NCBI RefSeq assembly: GCF_003986975.1 | Contig: NZ_PIPO01000001.1 | Coordinates: 248,001-312,000, forward strand | Source: Aliidiomarina soli | Lineage (GTDB): Bacteria > Pseudomonadota > Gammaproteobacteria > Enterobacterales > Alteromonadaceae | Reading direction: 5' to 3' | DNA length: 64,000 bases | Shown here: one piece after another, positions 39,503-49,069 of the stretch | Position numbering within the stretch: position 1 is the first letter of the stretch | How the letters are laid out: the number at the start of each line of letters is the position of its first letter | Made by a program: the position numbers and the translations under genes | Notes under the pieces: model-generated | Database searches by the model: none | Seen by the model: only the letters and a program-made list of their open reading frames with translations | Told to the model about the DNA's origin: nothing

Positions 39503-42500
39503 ATGCACAGCTTAACGCCCGGGTTTATCGCGGCTCACAGCCATCGTTTAGAAGATCTGACTGAAGTCGCAGTTAAGCTGATGGCTGCCTATCCGCTGGC
39601 GCCTTTACAGGAAGAAGCCATTCTGGTGCAATCCAATGGTATCGCCCAATGGCTTAAAACAGAGCTGGCGACGACGACCGGCATCGCTACCATGCTCGAT
39701 GTAACCCTGCCTGCGCGGTTCGTCTGGCGTGCCTACCGTGCGGTACTTGGTGACGATATTCCACGTCATTCGCCGTATGACAAAGACCGCTTGCGCTGGC
39801 GTTTGATGCGTCTGCTGCCAGATCTGATGCAGTCAGATCCCATCTTCGCCCAGTTACAAAACTATGTCGCCGATGACAGTGATCAGCGCAAGCTGTTCCA
39901 GCTCAGCGATAAACTGGCCGACCTACTTGACCAGTACCAGGTCTACCGCGCTGAATGGCTCGACGCCTGGACCCGTGGTGACGACGTGTTGCTGGAAAAA
40001 GGGCAGGCATTGCCTTTAGACCAAAACCAACGCTGGCAACCCGCACTGTGGCGTGCGTTGGTTGCGGATATCGGCATTGAAGAAATCTGCAGCAACCGGG
40101 CCGCCTTGCACCGTCGCTTTATAGAACAGGCTCAGGCGCTGGATGCCTGTCCGGCGGGCTTGCCGCCGCGGGTGATTGTGTTTGGTATCTCCTCGCTGCC
40201 GCGGCAAACGCTGGAGGTGCTGCATGCGCTGAAAGGGGTCTGCCAGGTGATGCTGTGTGTGCATAACCCGTGTCAGTACCACTGGGCTGATATCATTGAC
40301 GGCCGTGAGTTGTTTGGTAAAAACCTGCTGGCGCGGCATGCCAATAAAGGCGCCAGTTTAGATCAGGTGGAGGGTGACCAGTTGCATTTGCATGCGCACC
40401 CGCTGCTGGCATCCTGGGGTAAACAAGGGCGGGACTACATTCGCTTGCTTGATGAGTTCGACGAAACCCGTCAGGTTGAAGGCGAGTTTGCTGACTTGCG
40501 CTTTGATCTCTTTAGCGAAAGCGAACCGCAAAATCTATTGCAGCAATTGCAAAGCGACATTCTGCATTTACGTCCGTTGCATGAGACTCAACAAATGTGG
40601 GGCCAGCAACTGGCTGCTAACGACCGTTCGATCGCCTTCCATCGCTGCCATAGCCCGCAACGCGAGGTCGAGGTACTGCATGATCAGTTGCTTGCAGCCT
40701 TCGCCAGCGATCCGCAGTTACAACCACGTGATGTGATGGTGATGGTGCCGGACATCAATAACTACGCCCCCTATATTGATGCAGTGTTCGGTCGTTTGCA
40801 GCGTAACGATAAACGCTACATTCCGTATACCATTGCCGATCAGGGCCAGCGCCACCGTAACCCGATGTTGATTGCACTGGACCTGGTGCTGGCTGCGCCA
40901 CAGCAACGCTTTACCCATAGTGATATTTTTGATTTGCTGCATGTACCGGCCTTGCAGCAACGCTTTGGCCTGCAGCACAAAGACGTCGAATTGTTGCAAC
41001 AGTGGTCTGCTGAAGCTGGGGCACGCTGGGGCTTACAGGCTTTGCACCGACAGTCACTGGGACTTGAAATCAGCTATCAGGAAAACAGCTGGCTGTTTGC
41101 ATTAAAACGTATGCTCTATGGCTATGCCGCTGGTGATGTCGAGGGTGAACCCTGGCAGGGCATTGAACCCTACAGCGAAGTGGCCGGAATGCAGGCCCAG
41201 GCCGCCGGGGCGCTGGCTGAATTAGTACGCGTGCTTGAGCATTACTGGCAGGCACTGGCGCAAAGTCGCAGTGCGGCAGAATGGCACCCGTTATTACAGG
41301 GCCTGCTGGATGATTTGTTCCGTGCCAATGAAGACAGCGAACGGCTGTTGCTGAACCGGCTGCGAGATGGCCTTGATAGCTGGCTGGAGAGCGTTAACGA
41401 GGCCAGTTTCAATGGCGACCTCAGGTACAACATTGTGCAGGAAGTGTGGTTGTCGGGCATCGATGAAGGCAGTCTCAATCAGCGTTTTATGGCCGGGGCG
41501 GTGAATTTTTCGACCCTGATGCCGATGCGCGCAATTCCCTTTAGCAAGGTCTGTCTGCTCGGTATGAACGATGCCGACTACCCACGCAGCGTGACTAAAG
41601 CCGACTTTGATCTGATGGTTGGCCATTATCAGCCAGGCGACCGGTCCCGTCGAGAGGACGACCGCTACCTCTTTTTAGAAGCCTTGTTGTCAGCCCGTGA
41701 ACAGCTGTATATCAGCTGGGTCGGCATGAGCGCGCAGGACAATACTGAACTGCCGCCTTCGGTGCTGATAGGCCAGTTGCAGGACCATCTGGATCTGGGC
41801 TGGTCGACTGCGGCTGACGTAGGGGCGGACGGTGAGCAGTCATTGCCAAGCCAGCAACTGACGCAAAGCCATCGCTTGCAGCCGTTCTCGGCTGCTTATT
41901 TTGCGCGCACTGAGCCTGCCGGCGACTATTATTTTACCTACGCACGGGAATGGGCGGCTGTTCATATGACCGGTAATCAGAATCCTGCGTTAGTAAGCGA
42001 CAACGCTGAGAAAATGCCAGTGCTACCGCCGTATCAGGCTGAATCATCGTTCAGTCTGTTCGAGCTGGAACTGCTCCTGAAACAACCTGCTGAGCTGTTT
42101 GCGCGCAAACGGCTCGGGGTGCGACTGGACAACTTAAGCAGTGAGTCATTTGATGATGAAACCTTTAGTTTTAACAAACTGGATGAGTGGAAAGTAAAGC
42201 ACGAGCTGGTCACTACATTGCTGGCAACAACGCCGATGGGAGGCGAGAACAGCGAACACAGTGCGCAGGTGGTGCGCCAGTGTTTTAGCCGTATTCGTCG
42301 GCGCGCCCAGCTGCCACTCTCGTTTGAGGCCGATTTATTGCAACAGACGCTAAGTGACAAGGCAGACGCTATTGCTGAACGGTTGCGTGGGTACTGGCAT
42401 GCGGGCTTTAAGCCCTTAGCCGCGCAGCCATTTGATATGATGCTGGGCAATTATCAGTTGCAGGGTGAATTGGGTCAGTTGTACCAGAATCCCGATCAAC

Positions 42501-43030
42501 CCGCGCAGGTGACCCAACTGCTGGTGAAAGTCAGCAAAGTGGCGGATATCAAGAAAAAGAGTGCGACTGCAATACCACGCCATGCTTTGCCATTATGGCT
42601 GCAGCACTTAGTTGCTCAGGTTGTTGTGGGCGATAATGTGCAGCTTAGCAGTGTATTAATTGGCGATGGCGCCAGTATTAGCTTACCGGCTCAGTCTGCA
42701 GCGACTGCTCAGGCGCAATTGCAGGCTTTGGGTAAGCAATTGGACCAGGCGTTGCTGACGCCATTACCGGTTGCTTTATCGCTGGCCTGGCAGTGGCTGA
42801 ATACGGAGCGGGAAGAGGAAAAGTTACCACTGGCCGAAAAAGCCTTGCTGCAAGCCTATGAGGGAGGTCGTTATAGCGCCGCCGAACGTGACAGCTTGCC
42901 CTATCTGGCGCGCTTTTTCCCGCAAGGTCAGGATTTGCTCGACGCGGGCTTTGCCAGCGTTGCCGAGGAACTTTATCTGCCCTTTATTGAAGCAATGCAA
43001 GGCGCGACGATCCAGGGGGATGCCGAATGA
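39503..43030 (+). CDS. recC: Exodeoxyribonuclease V subunit gamma (RecC)
   Basis: A 1175-residue subunit (E. coli 1122) of the RecBCD helicase-nuclease that resects double-strand breaks and reads Chi. The inactive SF1 helicase fold is recognisable from VQSNGIAQWLKTELA near the N-terminus, VMVPDINNYAPYIDAVFG in the middle and MRAIPFSKVCLLGMNDADYPR later. AAGGA precedes the ATG. It overlaps recB by four bases (ATGA). Confidence 0.95.
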   Translation: MHSLTPGFIAAHSHRLEDLTEVAVKLMAAYPLAPLQEEAILVQSNGIAQWLKTELATTTGIATMLDVTLPARFVWRAYRAVLGDDIPRHSPYDKDRLRWRLMRLLPDLMQSDPIFAQLQNYVADDSDQRKLFQLSDKLADLLDQYQVYRAEWLDAWTRGDDVLLEKGQALPLDQNQRWQPALWRALVADIGIEEICSNRAALHRRFIEQAQALDACPAGLPPRVIVFGISSLPRQTLEVLHALKGVCQVMLCVHNPCQYHWADIIDGRELFGKNLLARHANKGASLDQVEGDQLHLHAHPLLASWGKQGRDYIRLLDEFDETRQVEGEFADLRFDLFSESEPQNLLQQLQSDILHLRPLHETQQMWGQQLAANDRSIAFHRCHSPQREVEVLHDQLLAAFASDPQLQPRDVMVMVPDINNYAPYIDAVFGRLQRNDKRYIPYTIADQGQRHRNPMLIALDLVLAAPQQRFTHSDIFDLLHVPALQQRFGLQHKDVELLQQWSAEAGARWGLQALHRQSLGLEISYQENSWLFALKRMLYGYAAGDVEGEPWQGIEPYSEVAGMQAQAAGALAELVRVLEHYWQALAQSRSAAEWHPLLQGLLDDLFRANEDSERLLLNRLRDGLDSWLESVNEASFNGDLRYNIVQEVWLSGIDEGSLNQRFMAGAVNFSTLMPMRAIPFSKVCLLGMNDADYPRSVTKADFDLMVGHYQPGDRSRREDDRYLFLEALLSAREQLYISWVGMSAQDNTELPPSVLIGQLQDHLDLGWSTAADVGADGEQSLPSQQLTQSHRLQPFSAAYFARTEPAGDYYFTYAREWAAVHMTGNQNPALVSDNAEKMPVLPPYQAESSFSLFELELLLKQPAELFARKRLGVRLDNLSSESFDDETFSFNKLDEWKVKHELVTTLLATTPMGGENSEHSAQVVRQCFSRIRRRAQLPLSFEADLLQQTLSDKADAIAERLRGYWHAGFKPLAAQPFDMMLGNYQLQGELGQLYQNPDQPAQVTQLLVKVSKVADIKKKSATAIPRHALPLWLQHLVAQVVVGDNVQLSSVLIGDGASISLPAQSAATAQAQLQALGKQLDQALLTPLPVALSLAWQWLNTEREEEKLPLAEKALLQAYEGGRYSAAERDSLPYLARFFPQGQDLLDAGFASVAEELYLPFIEAMQGATIQGDAE

Positions 43031-46000
43031 GTGCGACTGTGTCCAGCAAACAGCTTTCCAGCCCAATGCAGCTGCCATTAACTGGTAGCGCACTGATTGA
43101 GGCCAGTGCCGGAACCGGTAAAACCTACACCATTGCGGCGCTCTACGTGCGCTTTATTCTTGCTCATATTGACAGTAAAGACACGGCGGCGGTGCGGCCT
43201 GAACCCTTGCTTCCGCCGAATATTCTGGTGGTGACCTTTACCAAAGCGGCGACGGCAGAGCTGAAAGACCGTATTCGCCGGCGTCTGGTTGAATCGGCCC
43301 ACTGGTTTCGTCAGTCGGCTGGTGGCAGCAGCGACGACCCGGTACTGGATGCGTTGCGTGACAGCTATGCGGAAGAAAAATGGCCGGCGTGTGCTCAGGC
43401 GTTGCAGGTGGCCAGTGAGTGGATGGACGAAGCGAGCGTTAAAACTATTCACAGCTGGTGTCAGACCTTGTTGCGCGAGCATGCCTTTAGCAGTGGTAGT
43501 TTGTTTAGCCAGGAGCTCACCACCGAGCTAAGTCAATTTAAACTGGATGCGGCCCGTGATTACTGGCGCAACTTTGTCTACCCACTACGCGAACAGGATT
43601 ACCTGGCGGTGGCGGCGGTGGCGAACTCACCAGAGTCACTACTGAGTCTGATTTACAGTGTCTGGGGGCAGGTTGCTGATGGCCAGCCAGAGCCGATCGA
43701 TATTACGGCGCTGCGGGGGCAAAAGCAGGCCGACTACGAGCGCGCGGTAGGCGAGGCCTATAAGGCGTGGCAACAGTATTTACCGGCCCTGTATGACTAT
43801 GTCGACCAGGCCGAGGCCAATGGCTGGCTTACTAACAAGCGCAAGCTCAGTAGTAAACTGGTGCGGACGCGAATGCATGCCATTGAAAGCTGGCTGGACC
43901 TGGATGAACAGGAGGCATTGAACGCTTTGCCCCCGGTTAGTGATGCGCTGGTGACCAATTATTCGAGTGCGGGCTTTGCTGAACTGATCAGCGAGCCTGT
44001 GGCTGATTTGCCATTTCTGGACCAGACGGTGGCGCTGGCGGAATTAGCCAAAGGGGCGGCCGGCATTCGCGAAGAATTACTGAGCCATGCTGCACAGTGG
44101 GTCAAGCAGCGCTTTAGCGATAAGCTGCAGCAGCTGGCGCTGATGGGCTTTGATGACATTATCGAGCAGTGTCGCAAAGCATTGCAGCGGGACGCGGGTG
44201 ACACCCTGGCGGACTTAGTCCGCACCCAGTATCCGGTGGCGATGATCGATGAATTTCAGGACACGGATCCGGATCAGTACGCGATTTTCAATGCGGTGTA
44301 CCAGCTTCGTCAGCAACGCGAGGATGTTGCGGTGTACCTGATAGGCGACCCTAAACAAGCGATTTATGCGTTTCGGGGCGCTGACATTTTTACCTACCTG
44401 CAGGCACGGCGGGATACTGAAGGGCGCCACTTCACCTTGGCACGTAATTTTCGCTCGACCAGCAGCATGGTGGAGGCGAGCAATCAGATTTTTCTGGCGG
44501 CGGAGGAACGCCAACCGAAGAAGGCGTTCCTGTTTAATGGCGAACGCAACGGGAAACGAGATAACGAGGTGCCTTTTGTGGCGGTCGAGGCTCAGGGTCA
44601 GACATCACATCTGGTGATTGATGGGCAGCCTGCAGAAAAAGCGTTGACCCTGTGGACCAGTCTTAATAGCCAGAACGAGCAAAAGGCGTTAAGCAAAGAA
44701 GCCTACGGCACTACCCAGGCGGAAAGTTGTGCCAGCTATATTGTGCATTTGCTCAATAGTGCGAGCCAGGGACAGAGCGGCATTGAGGATGAAAGCAAAG
44801 GCTTTCGTCCGTTACGTAGTGCTGATATGGCGGTGCTGGTTAACAGTCGCGTGCAGGGCTACATGGTGCAACAGAGCCTGCGTCGTCGTGGCGTTGCCAG
44901 TGTATTTCTGTCCGATCGAAACTCAGTATTTGATACGGCGGTAGCCAAAGATGTGCTGAGCATTTTGCATGCCTGTGCCCATCCGGGTCAGCGCCAGGCA
45001 CTGACGAATGCACTCTATAGCGGCTTGCTCGCGGTACCGTTGGAAGAGCTGGAACGGTTGCAACATGACGATCTGGCCTGGGACAGACGGGTCGAACAAT
45101 GTTATCAGTTGGCGCAGGTGTGGCAGCAGCAAGGGGTCCTGGCCATGCTGCATCAGCTTATTCATGACTTCGATATTGCCAGCCGCCTATTGGCTCAGGT
45201 GGGCGGCGAGCGTGACACCACCGACCTGTTGCATCTTGCTGAGTTATTGCAGCAGGCTGCCAGTCGGTTAGACGGTGAACAAGCCTTGCTGCGTTACCTG
45301 CAGGATAAAATTTACCAAAGCGACGACGATGGTGCCGATGAGCAAACGGTGCGTTTGGAAAGTGATTCCGAGCTGGTCCAGATAGTCACCGTGCATAAGT
45401 CAAAAGGACTCGAATATCCACTGGTCTTTTTACCGTTCAGCAGTGACAGCAAGCCGATCAGCAAGAAACGGCCGGTGGTTCATTTTCACGATGACGACGG
45501 GCGGCGCCTGCACAGCAGCAAACCAACCGAGCAACAACTGGCTCGTGCCGACGAGGAGCGTTTAGGCGAAGAGATCCGCCACCTGTATGTGGCACTAACA
45601 CGGTCAAAATATGCCTGCTGGGCTAGCTTGGCGCCGGTCAGTGAATGGCAGAAGAGTGCGTTGGCGTACCTGGCATTAGCAGATCAAGTAGATGCATCAG
45701 ATGCGAACAGTCTACTGCAACAAGCGGCGAAAACCTGGGGGAAATCAGACGCAGTGGCCCTGATGACTCAACCTGAGGCTAGCAGTGAGCATTGGCAGGC
45801 ACCGGCCGCAGAAATCAGTGCCCCTTCGTATTGCAGGATGCCAACCAATCATCGTTTCGAACCCTGGTGGATCGCCAGTTACTCGGCACTGAAATACGGC
45901 GCGTTGCGCGAGCCGGAAACCGCGCTCGAAGCAAATTTATTGGACGATGCCGATGACCTTGAGGGGGCAGGTTCGCTGGCAGGGCCGGTTCAGCCTGGTA

Positions 46001-46785
46001 GCGACCAGCGCCATGTTCAAATCCACGATTTACCGCGTGGAGCAGGGCCGGGGACCTTCCTGCATAACCTGTTCGAAGATGCCGCGGAGCTGGGGTTTGC
46101 CAATGTGGCGCAGAATGCAGAGGTGCGTGAAGCTTTGCTCGACAAACGTTGCAGACATGGTCAGTGGAAAGAGCGTCGTCAGCAGCTGGATGGCTGGTTG
46201 CAACAGTATTTGCAGCTTGAGTTTCCGTTACCCGCGGAAAGTACGTCGGTTTCTGCTGCATCGAGCGTACGACTGGCTGATTTAACAGCCTACAAAGCGG
46301 AACCTGAGTTTTGGTTTGGGGTGCGCGGGGTTAGTGCCGAGCGCCTCGATAACTTGGTCTCGAAACACGTACTAAGCGAATTTGCGCGCCCGGCGCTGCA
46401 GCCCAACTACCTCAACGGCATGCTAAAAGGCTTTATTGACCTGGTGTTTGAGCACGAGGGGCGTTATTACGTGGCTGATTACAAATCCAATTACCTTGGC
46501 GCGGATGACAGCGCCTACACCGACGAAGCGATGCGCGAGAAGATACTCGGGAGCCGTTATGATATGCAGTACGTGCTCTATAGCCTGGCTTTACACAAGC
46601 TGTTAAAAACCCGGCTAGGTGATGCCTATGATTACGACAGCCATGTTGGCGGTGTGCTTTACCTGTTCCTGCGTGGGCATAACGCATTATCGCGAGGGGC
46701 GTTTACCGACAAGCCGTCGCGGGAACTGATCGAAGAGCTGGAGCAGTATCTGCTGGCGGTTAATGAGACGGAGCCGACCTTATGA
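43027..46785 (+). CDS. recB: Exodeoxyribonuclease V subunit beta (RecB)
   Basis: A 1252-residue UvrD-type 3'-5' helicase and nuclease. Walker A is ASAGTGKT (Lys32), Walker B MIDEFQDTDP, motif IV region ARNFRSTSSMV and motif VI HLYVALTRSKYA. The C-terminal nuclease keeps Asp1138, Asp1151 and Lys1153 (FIDLVF and ADYKSN), matching E. coli Asp1067, Asp1080 and Lys1082 in spacing. It follows recC directly; the ptrA gene found between them in E. coli is absent. Confidence 0.97.
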   Translation: MSATVSSKQLSSPMQLPLTGSALIEASAGTGKTYTIAALYVRFILAHIDSKDTAAVRPEPLLPPNILVVTFTKAATAELKDRIRRRLVESAHWFRQSAGGSSDDPVLDALRDSYAEEKWPACAQALQVASEWMDEASVKTIHSWCQTLLREHAFSSGSLFSQELTTELSQFKLDAARDYWRNFVYPLREQDYLAVAAVANSPESLLSLIYSVWGQVADGQPEPIDITALRGQKQADYERAVGEAYKAWQQYLPALYDYVDQAEANGWLTNKRKLSSKLVRTRMHAIESWLDLDEQEALNALPPVSDALVTNYSSAGFAELISEPVADLPFLDQTVALAELAKGAAGIREELLSHAAQWVKQRFSDKLQQLALMGFDDIIEQCRKALQRDAGDTLADLVRTQYPVAMIDEFQDTDPDQYAIFNAVYQLRQQREDVAVYLIGDPKQAIYAFRGADIFTYLQARRDTEGRHFTLARNFRSTSSMVEASNQIFLAAEERQPKKAFLFNGERNGKRDNEVPFVAVEAQGQTSHLVIDGQPAEKALTLWTSLNSQNEQKALSKEAYGTTQAESCASYIVHLLNSASQGQSGIEDESKGFRPLRSADMAVLVNSRVQGYMVQQSLRRRGVASVFLSDRNSVFDTAVAKDVLSILHACAHPGQRQALTNALYSGLLAVPLEELERLQHDDLAWDRRVEQCYQLAQVWQQQGVLAMLHQLIHDFDIASRLLAQVGGERDTTDLLHLAELLQQAASRLDGEQALLRYLQDKIYQSDDDGADEQTVRLESDSELVQIVTVHKSKGLEYPLVFLPFSSDSKPISKKRPVVHFHDDDGRRLHSSKPTEQQLARADEERLGEEIRHLYVALTRSKYACWASLAPVSEWQKSALAYLALADQVDASDANSLLQQAAKTWGKSDAVALMTQPEASSEHWQAPAAEISAPSYCRMPTNHRFEPWWIASYSALKYGALREPETALEANLLDDADDLEGAGSLAGPVQPGSDQRHVQIHDLPRGAGPGTFLHNLFEDAAELGFANVAQNAEVREALLDKRCRHGQWKERRQQLDGWLQQYLQLEFPLPAESTSVSAASSVRLADLTAYKAEPEFWFGVRGVSAERLDNLVSKHVLSEFARPALQPNYLNGMLKGFIDLVFEHEGRYYVADYKSNYLGADDSAYTDEAMREKILGSRYDMQYVLYSLALHKLLKTRLGDAYDYDSHVGGVLYLFLRGHNALSRGAFTDKPSRELIEELEQYLLAVNETEPTL

Positions 46786-48974
46786 ATAAGGTGGTAAGTA
46801 ATGATGTATATAACGAGGGGACTGCGTTGACTGAGCTTGAAGCCTGGTACAACGCCGGCTGGATCCGCGCACTGGACTTGAATCTGGCGCGGTTTTTACA
46901 GTCTGAGCAGGTAGCGGATGAGCGCGTGCTGGTACTGGCTGTGTTGTTGTCGCATCAGGTCGGGCGAGGCCATGTTTGCCTGCCGCTCAAAGAACTATTC
47001 GGCAGTCCGCAGCTGTTATTAAATTTACCGCCCGCGCACAGCCGCTTCACTGATGAGGAGCACGAGCTTGTTTCGCCATTGCAGTTGTTGACCCGGCTAG
47101 GCGTGACCACCGAAGCCGACCTGGAGGGCGCACTTAGCGCATCTGAAGCCGTCGCAGATAGCCCGCAAACTGACGTGACACCGCTGGTTTATCAGCATGG
47201 TGCGCTGTATCTGCGTCGCTATTGGCATTATGAAGCGCGCATAGCGTCAGCGTTGCAGGAGCGTATGCAGCTATCCGGACAAGGATCGCGGGCCCCTGAT
47301 ATCGCTGCAGAAACCCTGCAACAGGCGCTGGATGAGCTGTTTCCGCACGCTGCTGATTCGACTACCAGCAGTCCGACAGGCATAGAGCGGGTTAACTGGC
47401 AGAAGCTGGCGTGTGCTAATACGTTGCGCAGTCGTTTCAGTGTAATCACTGGTGGCCCTGGTACCGGTAAAACCTATACTGTGGTGCGTTTGTTGGCGAT
47501 GTTGCAGCGTTTGGCCGCCGAGCCATTACGGATCCGACTGGCAGCGCCGACCGGAAAAGCTGCGGCGCGCCTTAAAGAATCTATTAGTAACGCATTGCAC
47601 GAGATGCAGCAAAGTACTGAACTGAGTGAGTGGCAACAGGTACTGCAGCGCATCGAGAGCGATAGCTCGACCTTGCATAAGTTGCTTGGCGTGCAGCAGG
47701 GTACGCGAAAATTTCGTCATCACCGGGGCAACCCGTTAAGCCTGGATGTACTGGTAGTCGATGAGGCGAGCATGGTCGATATCGAACTGATGGACGCGAC
47801 TCTGGAGGCCTTACCGGCTCATGCTCAGCTTATTTTGCTTGGTGACAAAGACCAGCTGGCGTCAGTGGAAGCGGGAGCGGTGCTGGGCCAGCTTTGTCAG
47901 GGTGCCGAGCAGGGCGGTTACAACCAACAAAGCTTCGACTACCTGCAGTCATTCAGCGACACCCCGTTACCTGATTTTTTGCGTGCCGCTGACGGCCCGT
48001 CCTATCTGCAGCATGTCGTCATGTTGCGGGTCAGCCGGCGCTTCGATGGTCGTAGCGGCGTTGGCCATCTGGCGTATGCGATTAACGCTGGCGACAGTAA
48101 ACGGGCGGCGCAGCTATTGCTGGGTTCGCAGGCGGCTGAGGCGGCAGGGGCTTCCCATGAGCAACAGACCGCCAACTCATTCAGTGACATTGCGGTATTG
48201 CAGAGCACGGGGACGGAAACTGTGAGTCAGCGACAACTTTTTGCTCAGCAGCAACCAGCATTGACTGAAGACCTGCGCCGTCTGTGTGTGCAAGGTTTCA
48301 GTGGTTATTTGCAGCAAATTAAACAGCGTCCGGATGCGCAGGCCAGCGACGATGACATCGACACCTGGGCGCGCTCAGTACTGGCCGGTTACAGCAATTT
48401 TCAACTGCTAACCCCGGTGCGCGAAGGTGAGTTTGGGGTGGCTGGTTTAAATGCGCAAATCGAACGCTGGTTAAAATCGGCATTGCAGACGCTTAAAAAG
48501 ACAGCTGCCGGAGAATCTGAACCACTTCAGCCCGCACTAGCGACTGAGAAGGGGAATGGGGCTAACCAGGCGAGTGAGCAATGGTATGAAGGACGCCCGG
48601 TGATGATCACTGAAAATGACTATAGCCTCAATTTGCGTAACGGTGATATTGGCATGGTACTGGTGTCGCCGCGCGATGGACGAAAACGGGTGGTCTTTGT
48701 CGATAGCGACAACACCTTGCGCTGGATCCTGCCCAGTCGGTTACGCGAAGTGCAGACGGTGTTTGCGATGACAGTGCATAAGTCTCAGGGCTCGGAATTC
48801 ACTCATACGGTGATGGTGTTACCAGAGCAGGACAACCCAGTGCTTTGTCGGGAGCTGGTCTACACCGGCGTCACCCGCGCCAAAAAGCAGCTGACCATGG
48901 TCGTGCCCGACTGGCACGTCTTCCACCAAAGCGTCCAACGCCGAACCCTCCGCGCTGGCCGTCTCCACCTCTGA
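46782..48974 (+). CDS. recD: Exodeoxyribonuclease V subunit alpha (RecD)
   Basis: A 730-residue 5'-3' SF1B helicase, longer than E. coli RecD (608). The Walker A is GGPGTGKT (Lys230), Walker B VVDEASMVD and the C-terminal motif MTVHKSQGSEF. Extra length lies in linkers such as AAGESEPLQPALATEKG near residue 580. It overlaps recB by four bases. The stop codon is at the edge of the inverted repeat that follows. Confidence 0.96.
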   Translation: MNKVVSNDVYNEGTALTELEAWYNAGWIRALDLNLARFLQSEQVADERVLVLAVLLSHQVGRGHVCLPLKELFGSPQLLLNLPPAHSRFTDEEHELVSPLQLLTRLGVTTEADLEGALSASEAVADSPQTDVTPLVYQHGALYLRRYWHYEARIASALQERMQLSGQGSRAPDIAAETLQQALDELFPHAADSTTSSPTGIERVNWQKLACANTLRSRFSVITGGPGTGKTYTVVRLLAMLQRLAAEPLRIRLAAPTGKAAARLKESISNALHEMQQSTELSEWQQVLQRIESDSSTLHKLLGVQQGTRKFRHHRGNPLSLDVLVVDEASMVDIELMDATLEALPAHAQLILLGDKDQLASVEAGAVLGQLCQGAEQGGYNQQSFDYLQSFSDTPLPDFLRAADGPSYLQHVVMLRVSRRFDGRSGVGHLAYAINAGDSKRAAQLLLGSQAAEAAGASHEQQTANSFSDIAVLQSTGTETVSQRQLFAQQQPALTEDLRRLCVQGFSGYLQQIKQRPDAQASDDDIDTWARSVLAGYSNFQLLTPVREGEFGVAGLNAQIERWLKSALQTLKKTAAGESEPLQPALATEKGNGANQASEQWYEGRPVMITENDYSLNLRNGDIGMVLVSPRDGRKRVVFVDSDNTLRWILPSRLREVQTVFAMTVHKSQGSEFTHTVMVLPEQDNPVLCRELVYTGVTRAKKQLTMVVPDWHVFHQSVQRRTLRAGRLHL

Positions 48975-49053
48975 TTCAACATTCAAGCGCGGGGCTCGAT
49001 CATTGAATGGTCTTACCAATTCAACGTTCAAGCCCCGCGCTTGAATGTTGAAT
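48974..49053. repeat. Perfect 23-bp inverted repeat between recD and the FAN1-like gene
   Basis: The left arm (48974-48996, ATTCAACATTCAAGC...GGGGCT) and right arm (49031-49053) are perfect reverse complements. They enclose 34 bases that hold a further imperfect TTGAATGGT/ACCAATTCAA stem. The word TTCAACRTTCAAG occurs three times in all. The arm begins on the last base of the recD stop codon and the structure ends 16 bases before the next ATG. There is no T-run. Confidence 0.92.
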
Positions 49054-49069
49054 GTGGTAAAATAGCGCG

